Under the pieces are notes generated by a model, which worked only from the letters and a program-made list of their open reading frames with translations, was not told the origin of the DNA and ran no database searches. Positions 19,400-28,700 of a DNA stretch of 64,000 nucleotides are shown piece by piece (within the stretch, counting starts at the first letter, position 1; the number at the start of each line of letters is the position of its first letter). The translations under genes and the position numbers were made by a program. The DNA is taken from the NCBI GenBank assembly GCA_027485675.1, contig JAIXQP010000048.1:62001-126000 (forward strand), read 5' to 3'. The stretch is from Terriglobales bacterium (lineage in GTDB: Bacteria > Acidobacteriota > Terriglobia > Bryobacterales > Bryobacteraceae).

Positions 19400-19597
19400 C
19401 TGCGTTCCTTTCTGCGTTGCTCTAGGCGACACTCGGTTGCAAAATCGACGGGCGAAGCCCTACGTCCCTGCTGTCCCTTAATCGCCGCTTGCGGATGGTG
19501 AAGCAACCTGCGTTGCCGTTGAAACTGCCGTACGGCGGAGGACGGCTCTAGCGGCGACCCTTGCGCCACCGGCTGTCCCGCAAGCGGACTCTCTTCT

Positions 19598-19612
19598 TGT
19601 CCTTGGAGGACA
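19598..19612 (+). promoter_or_regulatory. Hairpin enclosing the slipin Shine-Dalgarno
   Basis: A stem TGTCC/GGACA with loop TTGGA covers the strong GGAGGA ribosome binding site eight bases before ATG 19618. Folding would reduce initiation, so the site could be a translational switch. Confidence 0.4.
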
Positions 19613-19617
19613 CTCTC

Positions 19618-20706
19618 ATGTCTTGGTTCCGTATCTCTATTGGCGACGCCGAACGCGCGGTGCTCTCGCGCGGCGGGCGCTTCCTCTCCCTGGCCGGCCC
19701 GGGAACCCACTACCGCTTCTTCCCGTCCGTCGAGACGCATTCGACGCTCATTGCCGAGTTCCGCTCGCCGTGGGCGGAGATCCTGTTGCGGACACGCCCG
19801 GACATCGTCGCCGAGCACTTCGTCGTGGTCGAAACGGCGGAGCGGCAGATCGCACTCGTTACTGTGAACCAACGGTTGGAGTCGGTCGTCGGCCCGGGGC
19901 AGCGGAAGCTGTTCTGGAAGCCGGCCGTGGCGGAGATCTTCAATGTGGATGAGGCGCCGGAGGTGCCGTCCGCGTTGGTCGATGCCGTCGAACGGGTCGG
20001 CGCACGGGAGATGAAGCTGCTGCAGGTTCCGGCCGCGATGGCCGGGGTCCTGTTCAGCGATGGGCGTTTCGTCCGGGTGCTCGATCCGGGGCGCTACGCC
20101 TTCTGGACCGCGGCCGCAGTGATGACGCTCACCTTGGTCGACCTGCGCCGTCAAATGATCGAGGTGCCGGGACAGGAGATTCTAACGCGGGACAAGGTAT
20201 CGATCCGCGTAAACATTCTGGCCGAGTACCGCGTGACCGATCCCGCTCTGGCGGCGACGGGAGCGAAGAGCTACATCGAAACCCTGCATCGCCTGCTGCA
20301 GTTGGCCGTCCGGTCGACGCTCGGCAAACGCTCGCTCGACGAGGTATTGGCCGATAAGGTCGATGTCGAGCCGGCAGCCGCCGAGACGATCCGGCGCGAG
20401 ATGCTGGCGCTGGGTGTGGAGGTGGCAACCGTCGCCTTGAAGGACATCATTCTGCCCGGCGAGATCCGGAACATCCTGAATCAGGTGGTCGCGGCCGAAA
20501 AACAGGCCCAGGCCAACCTGATCCGCCGGCGCGAGGAGACGGCCGCCACCCGGTCGCTGCTCAATACGGCGAAATTGATGGAAGATAATCCGACGCTGAT
20601 TCGTTTGAAGGAGTTAGAGACCCTCGAACGCCTGACGGAGAAGGTCGGAACTGTAAACGTTCATGGCGGATTCGACGGTTTGCTGAGCAAACTGTTGCTC
20701 CGGTAA
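19618..20706 (+). CDS. Slipin / SPFH (band 7) family protein
   Basis: A 362-residue protein with a long N-terminal region of its own, then an SPFH domain from about residue 165 (DLRRQMIEVPGQEILTRDKVSIRVN) and a helical coiled region (VVAAEKQAQANLIRRREETAATRSLL) that ends in a short Gly/Leu tail. Bacterial slipins form membrane-associated oligomeric scaffolds. The usual N-terminal membrane hairpin is weak here, with only a mildly hydrophobic WTAAAVMTLTLV segment near residue 165. The start at ATG 19618 is set by the strong GGAGGA. No NfeD partner is adjacent. A small acidic gene follows 64 bases later. Confidence 0.75.
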   Translation: MSWFRISIGDAERAVLSRGGRFLSLAGPGTHYRFFPSVETHSTLIAEFRSPWAEILLRTRPDIVAEHFVVVETAERQIALVTVNQRLESVVGPGQRKLFWKPAVAEIFNVDEAPEVPSALVDAVERVGAREMKLLQVPAAMAGVLFSDGRFVRVLDPGRYAFWTAAAVMTLTLVDLRRQMIEVPGQEILTRDKVSIRVNILAEYRVTDPALAATGAKSYIETLHRLLQLAVRSTLGKRSLDEVLADKVDVEPAAAETIRREMLALGVEVATVALKDIILPGEIRNILNQVVAAEKQAQANLIRRREETAATRSLLNTAKLMEDNPTLIRLKELETLERLTEKVGTVNVHGGFDGLLSKLLLR

Positions 20707-20770
20707 ATATTTTTTAAACAATTGAGGTGCGCGGACCCCGGTTCGCGCGTCTAAACAATAGGAAGTGTCT

Positions 20771-20902
20771 ATGTTGACCGAAGAGTGGCTGACCGAAGAG
20801 GCCGAAGACCAGACGGTGGAGTATCCTGCCGCCGCGGATCTTTGGCAGGTCGAGCAACTCCTCACCGAGTTGCTCGCCGAAAACGAAGAGGCGAAGCGCT
20901 AA
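20771..20902 (+). CDS. Very small acidic protein (43 residues), unknown
   Basis: ATG 20771 is preceded by AGGAAG at a good distance and runs to TAA 20900-20902. The product has 11 Glu and 2 Asp against only 2 basic residues and starts MLTEEWLTEEAED. A Leu-patterned helix follows (EQLLTELLAEN). The stop lies three bases from the stop of the convergent DUF1501 gene, which fits the end-to-end packing seen at every other convergent junction in this window. No family recognised. It may be co-transcribed with the slipin gene. Confidence 0.5.
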   Translation: MLTEEWLTEEAEDQTVEYPAAADLWQVEQLLTELLAENEEAKR

Positions 20903-20905
20903 ACG

Positions 20906-22276
20906 CTACGCCAGCAGAGGACGGATGACCCGGCCGTGGACATCCGTCAGGCGGTAATGCCGCCCCTGGAACTTAAACGTCAGTTTGGTGTGGTCGACGC
21001 CCAAACAGTGCATCATCGTCGCATGGAGATCATGGACATCCATAGGATCCTTGGCGATGTTGTAGCTGTAGTCGTCGGTCTCACCATAACTGACGCCGGG
21101 CTTGAAGCCGCCGCCGGCGGCGAGCATCGTGAAGCACCGCGGATGATGATCCCGGCCGTAGTCGGACGCGGTGAGCGTACCCTGCGAGTAGACGGTGCGC
21201 CCGAACTCCCCGCCCCACAGGACGATGGTGTCGTCCAACAGACCCCGCTGCTTCAGATCCGTCAGCAGCGCCGCCGAGGGTTGATCGGTATCCTCGCACT
21301 GCCAGCGAATCTGCTTCGGCAGGCTGCCGTGCTGGTCCCAGCCGCGGTGAAAGAGCTGAATAAAGCGAACGCCCCGCTCGGCCAGCCGCCGGGCCAGAAT
21401 GCAGTTGGCCGCGTAGGTGCCCGGCTTGCGGGACTCGGGGCCGTACAGCTCGAACGTCGACTCGGGCTCCTTCGATAGATCCGCGAGCTCCGGCACCGAA
21501 GCCTGCATCCGGAACGCCATCTCGTACTGCGCAATCCGCGTGGCGATCTCCGGGTCCTGATACTCGTCCAGCTTCAGCTTGTTCAGTTGACCCAAATCGT
21601 CAAGAAACCGGCGGCGCGCCGTGCGGCTATAGCCCTCCGGGTCGCTCAAGTACAGCACCGGATCCTTGCCGCCGCGGAACTTCACGCCCTGATGGTTGGT
21701 GGGGATAAAACCGGAACCCCACATGCGATCCGCCAGCGCCTGCGCGTTGCCCCGGCCCTGCGAAATCATGACGATGAACGCCGGCAGATCCTTATTCTCG
21801 CTGCCGAGGCCATACGACACCCAGGAGCCGATCGACGGCCGGCCGGCGAGTTGAAAGCCGGTCTGGAAGAAGGTCACCGCCGGGTCGTGGTTGATCTGCT
21901 CAGTGGACAGCGACTTCATGATCGTCCACTGGTCGGCGTGCTTAGCCATATGCGGCAGCAGTTCGCTGAACCAGGCGCCGGATTGGCCATGCTGGGCGAA
22001 TTTGAAGATGGTTGGCGCGGTGGGGAACGTCGCCTGATAGGCCGTCATACCGGTCAGGCGCTGGCCCCGGCGAATCGAATCCGGCAGGTCCTGGCCGTGT
22101 ACCTTGGCCAGGTTCGGCTTGTAGTCGAACAGATCGAGCTGCGAGGGGCCGCCGTGCTGGAAGAGCGTGATGACGCGTTTGGCCTTCGGCGCATGATGGA
22201 GCACCGGGCCTTCGGCGGCGTAACCGTTCTGCTGCAGCAGGGTCGTCAAGGCGGCGAGAAACTGGCGGCGTTGCAT
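20906..22276 (-). CDS. DUF1501 domain-containing protein with Tat-like signal
   Basis: A 456-residue member of the DUF1501 family, alkaline-phosphatase-fold proteins of unknown activity that are abundant in planctomycetes and acidobacteria. The start MQRRQFLAALTTLL is Tat-like. Family landmarks are LFQHGGPSQLDLFDYKP near the start, the AERGVRFIQLFHRGWDQHG region, GGEFGRT and GRDHHPRCF, which resemble metal-site segments. It is encoded six bases after the PSD1 cytochrome gene, its standard partner. The pair is often linked to degradation of complex or sulfated polysaccharides, but the reaction is not established. Confidence 0.85.
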   Translation of the reverse strand: MQRRQFLAALTTLLQQNGYAAEGPVLHHAPKAKRVITLFQHGGPSQLDLFDYKPNLAKVHGQDLPDSIRRGQRLTGMTAYQATFPTAPTIFKFAQHGQSGAWFSELLPHMAKHADQWTIMKSLSTEQINHDPAVTFFQTGFQLAGRPSIGSWVSYGLGSENKDLPAFIVMISQGRGNAQALADRMWGSGFIPTNHQGVKFRGGKDPVLYLSDPEGYSRTARRRFLDDLGQLNKLKLDEYQDPEIATRIAQYEMAFRMQASVPELADLSKEPESTFELYGPESRKPGTYAANCILARRLAERGVRFIQLFHRGWDQHGSLPKQIRWQCEDTDQPSAALLTDLKQRGLLDDTIVLWGGEFGRTVYSQGTLTASDYGRDHHPRCFTMLAAGGGFKPGVSYGETDDYSYNIAKDPMDVHDLHATMMHCLGVDHTKLTFKFQGRHYRLTDVHGRVIRPLLA

Positions 22277-22282
22277 GGTCGG

Positions 22283-25246
22283 TTACTCCTTGGTCACGAA
22301 CTCGTCGGTATTCAGCAGCAGGCTGGCGACGGCCTGGTAAGCGGCCAGGTCCCGCTCCGGCAGGTCGGCCGAGCGGGTGTCGCCCTGCCACAGCAGCGCT
22401 TTGGCTTCGGCCGGCTTTCCGGCGAAGTAATCGAGATGATAGTTCAGGCTGCCGCGCAGCACCGCCAACTCCGCCGGCTTCGGCAGCCGGCCCAGGGCGA
22501 TGCGGAAGCCGTGCCGCAGCCGGCTATCGGCGTCGGCGCCACCTTCGAGCAGCATACGCTGGCCAATGAAGCGCGCCGCTTCGACAAACGTCACGTCGTT
22601 CATCAGGTTCAGCGCCTGCAGTGGCGTGTTCGTGCGATTCTCGCGAACGGTGCAGGCTTCGCGCTGCGAGGCGTCGAAGTTCATCATCATCGGCGGGGCG
22701 GAGGTCCGCTTCCAGAACGTATAGAGGCTGCGGCGGTAGAGGTCCGGCCCCTTGGCCTGGTCGTACTCGAAGTCCTGCATGATGACCTCCTTCCAGAGTC
22801 CGTCCGGTTGGTACGGCTTCACCGATGGCCCGCCGACCTTCTCATGGAGCAAGCCGGCGGCATGCAGCGCTGTATCGCGAATCATCTCGGCCGGCAGGCG
22901 CATCCGCGGGCCGCGGGAGAGCAGCCGGTTCTCGGGGTCGCGCTGGATCAGTTCCGGCGTGGCCTGCGACGACTGCCGGTAGGCCGCGCTCATCACGATC
23001 ATCTTCTGGATCGCCTTCGTATCCCAGCCGCTATGGATGAACTCGGTGGCCAGGTAGTCGAGCAGTTCGGGGTGCGTGGGCCATTCGCCCTGCAGGCCGA
23101 AATCCTCCGTCGTTTTGACGATACCCGTGCCGAAGAAGCTCTGCCAGAAACGGTTCACCGTCACACGCGCGAGCAGCGGATTCTGCGGATCGATCACCCA
23201 TTGCGCAAAGCCCAAGCGATCCGCGGCCGGCCGACGCGGCAGGAACTCCGGCAGCCCCGGCTCCACCGGTTCGCCCGGTTTGTCATATTGGCCGCGGAGC
23301 AGCAGATGGGTTGGCTTGCGCTGCGGCGCCTCCGCCATCACCATCACCGTGGGGAAGGTCCGCTCCAGCTTCTCGCGCTCTTCGCGCAGGCCCGCCAGCG
23401 TCTGCCAGGCCTGCCGCACCTCCGGCGCGGCCGCCGATTCGAGATAGGCCAGCTCCACCTGCCGCTGCTCGGCCTGGGTTCGTTTTTTTCCGCCGAGGGC
23501 CGCCAGCGGCTGGCCCACGGCCAGCATCGCGATCTCCTCAGCCGTCAAGACCCGCGAATAGAGGCGGATCTCGCCGAGCGTTCCCTGAAACTGGTGCTCT
23601 TTCCCGGCGCCGCCACCGACCCGGACAGGCTCTTTATAAACGCCCCCGGCATTGCGGAACGGGCGGTACAACGTATCCATGATGGTCGTCGTCTCGGCCA
23701 GTTGGCCATCGACGTAGACGCGCACGCCTTCGGCCATGCGGGAGCCCGTATAGGTCACAGCCACATGGTGCGCCCGGCCGGGCGCGAGCGGCTTCACCGT
23801 CTCCACGCGCAGCGCGTCGTTCACCCAGTTGCTCGTGATGTGGAAGAACACCTTGCCGTCCTTCACATGCAACCCGTATCCCTTGCCTTCCTCTTTATTG
23901 CCCGACATCCGGGTAAGCACGGAACCCTTACCATCCACCCACGCCGAAACCGACCAGAGATCGTCAATGTCGAACTTGCCGGACTTCGCGTCCACCTCCA
24001 CGCGGCTGCCATCGAACTGCTGCGGCGGACCCTGCGTGAAGTACTCGCCGTCGCGCATGCTCAGCGGCGCCCAGCGCACGTTGGGCATGTGCCGCTCCCA
24101 AGCCAATCGCGCAGTATCGATCTGCGGCTTCCGCGCCGCCAGCCACTGCTCCTGCTTGGTGATCTTCGCGTCAATCGCCGCCAGCGTCGCCTGCTGCGCC
24201 GCGGTAGGCGCCGGCATCAGCGGCGGCGAGTTGCCGTACTTCATCGCGCGCCCGAGTTCCGGCACGTTATTGAAGTAGGCGTAGATCTGATAGAACTCCT
24301 TCTGCGTCAGCGGGTCGTATTTATGGTTGTGGCAGCGCGCGCAGCCCAGCGTCAGCCCGAGGAACACGGCCCCGGTGGTCTCCACGCGGTCGACGACGTA
24401 TTCGACGGCGTACTCCTCCGGCACAATGCCGTCCTCCGTGTTGCCGCGATGATTGCGGTTGAAACCCGTCGCCAGCCGCTGCTCAAAGGTCGCGTTCGGC
24501 AACATATCCCCGGCCAATTGTTCGAGCACGAATTGATGAAAGGGCTTATTCCGGTTGAAGCTCTCGATGACGTAATCGCGCCACCGCCACATCACCCGTT
24601 CGCCGTCGTATTGGTAGCCGTTCGTATCGGCATAGCGAGCCGCATCCAGCCAACGCGCCGCCATCCGCTCGCCGTAACGCGGCGAAGCCAGCAGCCGGTC
24701 CACCAGCTTCTCGTAGGCGTGGGGCGATTGATCTTTGAGGAAGGCATCCATCTCCTGCGGCGTCGGCGGCAGGCCGGTCAGGTCGATCGTGACGCGCCGC
24801 GCGAGCGTCTCGCGGCTCGCGGGTGGACGCATCGCCAAGCCCTCTTTGGCCAACCGCGCACTGACGAAGTGATCGATGCTCGCCACACCAGCCGGCGGCT
24901 TGGGCGGCACGAAGCTCCAATGCGCCTGCCACTCCGCACCCTGCGCGGCCCAAGCCGACAAGGTCTGCTTTTCCTTGGCCGTGAGTGAAAGCCCGCTGTA
25001 GGGCGGCGGCATCTGCTGTCCCTTCTTGTCGGTCGTAATGCGCGCCACCAGCTTGCCGGCGGTGATGGCCGCCCGGGCGTCCTGCTCCACGTCCAACCGC
25101 AGCGGGATACCTTTGGTCTTCGCGTCCGGCCCGTGGCAGTGGTAGCACTTGTCCGAAAGGATGGGGCGGACGTCGCGATTGAACTCAAGCTTCGGCTCAG
25201 CAGCCAAGGCGATCGCGGGGAGCAGAACGGACAGCAGAACTCTCAT
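22283..25246 (-). CDS. PSD1 / DUF1549-DUF1553 cytochrome c-like protein with LamG-type domain
   Basis: A 987-residue exported protein. A signal peptide (1-16) precedes a planctomycete-type cytochrome c motif C34-x-x-C37-H38 (SDKCYHCHGPD). Then comes DUF1549 (RWLDAARYADTNGYQYDG and TGFNRNHRGNTEDG), a concanavalin/LamG-like insert around residues 400-560 (VSAWVDGKGS through GEIRLYSRVLTAEE), and DUF1553 at the C-terminus (RVTVNRFWQSFFGTGIV, MRLPAEMIRDTAL, NMNDVTFVEAARF-type region). It probably transfers electrons in the periplasm for its DUF1501 partner. A strong GGAGGT precedes the ATG, unlike the leaderless-looking genes nearby. Confidence 0.88.
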   Translation of the reverse strand: MRVLLSVLLPAIALAAEPKLEFNRDVRPILSDKCYHCHGPDAKTKGIPLRLDVEQDARAAITAGKLVARITTDKKGQQMPPPYSGLSLTAKEKQTLSAWAAQGAEWQAHWSFVPPKPPAGVASIDHFVSARLAKEGLAMRPPASRETLARRVTIDLTGLPPTPQEMDAFLKDQSPHAYEKLVDRLLASPRYGERMAARWLDAARYADTNGYQYDGERVMWRWRDYVIESFNRNKPFHQFVLEQLAGDMLPNATFEQRLATGFNRNHRGNTEDGIVPEEYAVEYVVDRVETTGAVFLGLTLGCARCHNHKYDPLTQKEFYQIYAYFNNVPELGRAMKYGNSPPLMPAPTAAQQATLAAIDAKITKQEQWLAARKPQIDTARLAWERHMPNVRWAPLSMRDGEYFTQGPPQQFDGSRVEVDAKSGKFDIDDLWSVSAWVDGKGSVLTRMSGNKEEGKGYGLHVKDGKVFFHITSNWVNDALRVETVKPLAPGRAHHVAVTYTGSRMAEGVRVYVDGQLAETTTIMDTLYRPFRNAGGVYKEPVRVGGGAGKEHQFQGTLGEIRLYSRVLTAEEIAMLAVGQPLAALGGKKRTQAEQRQVELAYLESAAAPEVRQAWQTLAGLREEREKLERTFPTVMVMAEAPQRKPTHLLLRGQYDKPGEPVEPGLPEFLPRRPAADRLGFAQWVIDPQNPLLARVTVNRFWQSFFGTGIVKTTEDFGLQGEWPTHPELLDYLATEFIHSGWDTKAIQKMIVMSAAYRQSSQATPELIQRDPENRLLSRGPRMRLPAEMIRDTALHAAGLLHEKVGGPSVKPYQPDGLWKEVIMQDFEYDQAKGPDLYRRSLYTFWKRTSAPPMMMNFDASQREACTVRENRTNTPLQALNLMNDVTFVEAARFIGQRMLLEGGADADSRLRHGFRIALGRLPKPAELAVLRGSLNYHLDYFAGKPAEAKALLWQGDTRSADLPERDLAAYQAVASLLLNTDEFVTKE

Positions 25247-25301
25247 GAAAGCACCTCCATTTTATGAGAAGAATTCCCGCCGCGTAGCACTACCGGAGTA
25301 C

Positions 25302-25700
25302 ATGCGCATCGTAGCTGTAATCCTTTGGCTTACCTTCTGCCTCTCCGGCCAGACGACCCCGCGCTCGACCGCGCAGCATAAGCGCACCGCCGCCGCGGCG
25401 GCGAAGGTCTCGGATGCCGAGATTGAACAGACGCTCAAAGCCAAGCTGGCAAAGTCGAAAATGGCCGCCAACGCCTTCACGTTTAAGGTCAGCAACGGCA
25501 CCGTCACCCTCGAAGGCAAGGCCAACGTCATTCAGCACAAAGGCGCCATGACGCGCATGGCGAAAACCGCCGGCGCCACCCGCGTCGTCAACAACATTCA
25601 AATCTCCGAAGAGGCCAAGGCGAAAGCCCGCGAGAAACTCGCGAGCGGCCGGCGCCGCGCCCAAGTGAAGCGGGGCGAACCGCGGAGCCAACCGCGATAA
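25302..25700 (+). CDS. BON-domain protein, exported
   Basis: A 132-residue protein with a signal peptide ([17 protein letters not shown]), then one BON domain (about 45-105): helix, then [18 protein letters not shown] and a GATRVVNNI end, the normal alternation of the osmotically inducible OsmY-type fold. The C-terminal 25 residues are strongly basic (Lys/Arg rich). BON domains bind phospholipid or envelope partners. ATG 25302 is preferred because it opens the signal peptide and has CGGAG in front. It ends ten bases before garD. Confidence 0.75.
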   Translation: MRIVAVILWLTFCLSGQTTPRSTAQHKRTAAAAAKVSDAEIEQTLKAKLAKSKMAANAFTFKVSNGTVTLEGKANVIQHKGAMTRMAKTAGATRVVNNIQISEEAKAKAREKLASGRRRAQVKRGEPRSQPR

Positions 25701-25710
25701 ACTGAGCGGT

Positions 25711-27228
25711 TTGGAACCTCTCTACATCCGCGTCCACCCCAGCGACAACGTCGCGATCATCGTGAACCCGGAAGGGGTGCCCTCCGGCGCCGTCTTCCCC
25801 AATGGCTTCGTTTCGTTGGAGGCGGTTCCGCAATCGCACAAGATCGCCCTCTCGAGCCTGGAGCCGGGTGAACCCGTCATCCGCTACGGCCAGGTGATCG
25901 GCCACGCCACCCGCGCCCTGCCCGCCGGCTCGTGGGTTCGTGAAGACTGCCTCGACCTGCCCACGCCCCCCGCCCTCAGCGAACTCGCCCTCGCCACCGC
26001 TCCGCCTCCCGACGCGCCGCCGCTGCCCGAATACACCTTCGAGGGCTATCGCAACGCCGACGGCACCTACGGCACCAAGAACATTCTCGGCATCACGACC
26101 ACCGTCCAATGCGTCGCGCCTACGGTGGACTATGCCGTCCGCAAGATCAAGGCCGAGATTCTGCCCCGCTATCCGAACGTCGATGATGTCGTCGCCGTCA
26201 CCCACTCCTACGGCTGCGGCGTCGCCATCGACGCCCCCGGCGCCGCCGTACCTATCCGCTCCATTCGCAATCTCGCTCTCCATCCCAACTTCGGCGCCGA
26301 CCCGCTCGTCGTCAGCCTCGGCTGCGAGAAACTCCAACCGGTGCGGCTAACCATCCCCGGCCTGCAGCCCGTGGATCACGTCATTCGCCTGCAGGATAAC
26401 CAGGGCTTCGCCGCCACCGTGGCCCGCATCTGCGAAGCCGCCGAAAAGCGGCTGCAGGTGCTGAATCTGCGGCGGCGCGTACCCTGCCCCGCGTCCGGGC
26501 TCGTGGTGGGCCTGCAGTGCGGCGGCAGCGATGCTTTCTCCGGCGTAACCTGCAACCCCGCCGTCGGCTATGCGGCCGATCTCCTCGTCCGCGCCGGCGC
26601 CACCGTGATGTTCAGCGAAGTCACCGAGGTCCGCGACGCCGTGCATCTGCTAACGCCACGCTGCGCCACGCCCGATGTCGCCCGCGCCCTCATCCGCGAG
26701 ATGCAGTGGTACGACGACTACCTCGCCAGCGGCCGCGCCGACCGCTCCGCCAACCCCACGCCCGGCAACAAGCGCGGCGGCCTGTCGAACGTCGTCGAAA
26801 AGGCGCTCGGCTCCGTCGCCAAGTCCGGCACGTCCGCGCTGCGCCAAGTGACCACGCACGCCGAAGTGCCCACCGAACGCGGCCTGATCTTCGCCGCCAC
26901 TCCAGCCAGCGACTTCATCTGCGGCACCCAGCAACTCGCCGCCCATATGAATCTGCACATCTTCACGACCGGTGAAGGCACGCCCTATGGCCTCGCCATG
27001 GCGCCGGTGATCAAGGTCTCCAGCCGCACGGCGCTCGCCGAGAAGTGGCCGGACCTGATCGACATCGACGCCGGCCGCATCGCCACCGGCCAGGCGACCA
27101 TCGAGAGCGTCGGTTGGGAGCTCTTCCACCTGATCCGCGACGTGGCCAGCGGGCGCAAGCAGACCTGGGCCGACCACTGGGGCCTGCACAACTATCTCGC
27201 GCCCTTCAATCCCGGACCGGTGACCTAG
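25711..27228 (+). CDS. garD: Galactarate dehydratase
   Basis: A 505-residue enzyme converting galactarate (meso-galactaric acid) to 5-keto-4-deoxyglucarate. The sequence follows enterobacterial GarD closely from recalled alignment: [12 protein letters not shown] at the SAF domain, [69 protein letters not shown] and the end [16 protein letters not shown]. The start is TTG 25711. No ATG lies near, and the N-terminus then lines up with the SAF domain of known GarD proteins. Altronate dehydratase UxaA is the related alternative, but the motif set is GarD-specific. Its TAG shares CTAG with the convergent uxaC. Confidence 0.93.
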   Translation: MEPLYIRVHPSDNVAIIVNPEGVPSGAVFPNGFVSLEAVPQSHKIALSSLEPGEPVIRYGQVIGHATRALPAGSWVREDCLDLPTPPALSELALATAPPPDAPPLPEYTFEGYRNADGTYGTKNILGITTTVQCVAPTVDYAVRKIKAEILPRYPNVDDVVAVTHSYGCGVAIDAPGAAVPIRSIRNLALHPNFGADPLVVSLGCEKLQPVRLTIPGLQPVDHVIRLQDNQGFAATVARICEAAEKRLQVLNLRRRVPCPASGLVVGLQCGGSDAFSGVTCNPAVGYAADLLVRAGATVMFSEVTEVRDAVHLLTPRCATPDVARALIREMQWYDDYLASGRADRSANPTPGNKRGGLSNVVEKALGSVAKSGTSALRQVTTHAEVPTERGLIFAATPASDFICGTQQLAAHMNLHIFTTGEGTPYGLAMAPVIKVSSRTALAEKWPDLIDIDAGRIATGQATIESVGWELFHLIRDVASGRKQTWADHWGLHNYLAPFNPGPVT

Positions 27229-28628
27229 ACCCCCAGGTTCAGATACTCGCTCGCGTTCTTGTAGCAGATGTTCCGGATCATGCCGCCCACCCAGTCCTCG
27301 CGGTCGGGCAGCAGGCCGTCGGTAACGTCCTGGCCCACCATGTTGCAGAGCGTGCGCCGGAAATACTCATGGCGCGGGTAGGAGAGGAATGAACGGGAAT
27401 CGGTCAACATGCCGACGAACCGCGAAAGCAGGCCGCAGTTGGAGAGCGCGTTGATCTGCAACTCCATGCCCTCTTTCTGATCGAGGAACCACCAGCCGCT
27501 GCCGAACTGCACCTTGCCGGCGATGCTGCCGTCCTGGAAGTTGCCGATCATGGTGGCGAAGGCGTAGTTGTCCACGGGGTTGACGTTATAGATAATCGTC
27601 CGCGGCAGCGTGTTGTCCTGATCGAGGCGGTCCAGATAAGCGCCGAGCGCCTCGGCCTGCGACCAGTCGCCCATCGAGTCAAAGCCGGAGTCCGGGCCAA
27701 TCGTCTTGAACAGGCGCGTGCTGTTGTTCCGGCGGGCGCCGAGGTGGAGCTGCTTAGTCCAGCCTTTGGCCGCGTCCAACTGGCCGAAGAAGATCATCAG
27801 GTTGGCGGCGAACTGCTGCTGCTCGGCCGGCGAAGCGGCCTGGCCATGCAGCGCGCGTTCGAAGATCGAAGCGGCTTCGGCTTCCGAGCAGAAGTCGGCG
27901 TAGCAGTGGTTCAAGCCGTGGTCGGAGAGGCGGCCGCCGAGCGAATGGAAGAAATCGTGGCGGCTCTTGAGCGCATCGAGGAAGCGCGAGTAGCTGCTGA
28001 TGTCGATGTTGGCCGCCGCGGCGAGTTTGCTCACCCACGGCAGGAAGACCTCCGGCAGATGGACGTTCAGCGCCTTGTCCGGCCGAAACGTGGGGAACAC
28101 CTTCGTCGCAATGCCGGAGGCGGCGATCCGCTGGTGGTAGCGGAGATCGTCGGTCGGGTCGTCGGTCGTGCAGGTGGCGCGGACGTGGAACTTGCGGAAG
28201 ATGCCGTGTACGCGCAGGCTTTCGTCGGCGAGTTGTTCATTGGCGCGGTCCCAGATGCTGCGGGCCGTCGTGCCGTCGAGCAGCTCATCGATGCCGAAGT
28301 AGCGTTTGAGTTCGAGGTGCGTCCAGTGGAAGAGCGGATTGCGCAGGGTGTGGGGCACCGTGCGGGCCCAGGCTTCAAACTTTTCGTACGGGGTCGCATC
28401 GCCCGTGCAGTAGCGTTCGGCGACGCCGTTGGCCCGCATGGCGCGCCATTTGTAGTGGTCACCCTCGAGCCAGATCTCGAACAGATTGGCGAACTGACGG
28501 TTCTCGGCGATGTCCTTCGGCGGCAGATGGCAGTGGTAGTCGAGAATCGGCTCCGGCGCCGCATAGTTGTGATAGAGGTGCCGCGCCGAGGCGGTGGAGA
28601 GAAGGAAATCGTCGTGGATGAAGGACAT
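27225..28628 (-). CDS. uxaC: Glucuronate/galacturonate isomerase
   Basis: A 467-residue uronate isomerase turning D-glucuronate into fructuronate and D-galacturonate into tagaturonate. The metal-binding H32-C-H34 sits in [10 protein letters not shown], followed by [21 protein letters not shown] and [19 protein letters not shown]-type segments that are diagnostic. Length is normal for the family (about 470). UxaB and UxaA are not adjacent, so the rest of the Ashwell pathway must be elsewhere. It has a leaderless-type -10 six bases before the ATG. Confidence 0.95.
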   Translation of the reverse strand: MSFIHDDFLLSTASARHLYHNYAAPEPILDYHCHLPPKDIAENRQFANLFEIWLEGDHYKWRAMRANGVAERYCTGDATPYEKFEAWARTVPHTLRNPLFHWTHLELKRYFGIDELLDGTTARSIWDRANEQLADESLRVHGIFRKFHVRATCTTDDPTDDLRYHQRIAASGIATKVFPTFRPDKALNVHLPEVFLPWVSKLAAAANIDISSYSRFLDALKSRHDFFHSLGGRLSDHGLNHCYADFCSEAEAASIFERALHGQAASPAEQQQFAANLMIFFGQLDAAKGWTKQLHLGARRNNSTRLFKTIGPDSGFDSMGDWSQAEALGAYLDRLDQDNTLPRTIIYNVNPVDNYAFATMIGNFQDGSIAGKVQFGSGWWFLDQKEGMELQINALSNCGLLSRFVGMLTDSRSFLSYPRHEYFRRTLCNMVGQDVTDGLLPDREDWVGGMIRNICYKNASEYLNLGV

Positions 28629-28634
28629 GGGCCT

Positions 28635-28640
28635 AATCTA
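28635..28640 (-). promoter_or_regulatory. -10 element TAGATT, 6 nt before the uxaC ATG
   Basis: TAGATT on the minus strand, six bases, then ATG at 28628. Leaderless pattern. Confidence 0.4.
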
Positions 28641-28700
28641 CGAGGATGCCACACTCAGATTTCCTGGCGCTGCCCGGCCGCGCGCGGCATCCACTGCACT

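Larger units (their letters stand above)
19274..19617 (+). other. 344-base leader/intergenic region before slipin
   Basis: This contains one sigma-70-like promoter (19277-19306), a possible 23-codon upstream reading frame (19328-19399) and a hairpin over the ribosome binding site (19598-19612). The rest shows only short GC inverted repeats. No longer gene is supported. Confidence 0.6.

Noticed and set aside
21587-24988. A 1133-residue open frame on the plus strand opposite PSD1/DUF1501
   Set aside because: It is the antisense of two well-supported genes. Its Arg/His/Leu-rich composition is what high-GC third positions give in the opposite frame, and it has no family motif.
27744-28700. N-terminal extension of the beta-propeller frame
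   Set aside because: It is antisense to uxaC; the signal peptide at 28701 marks the true start.
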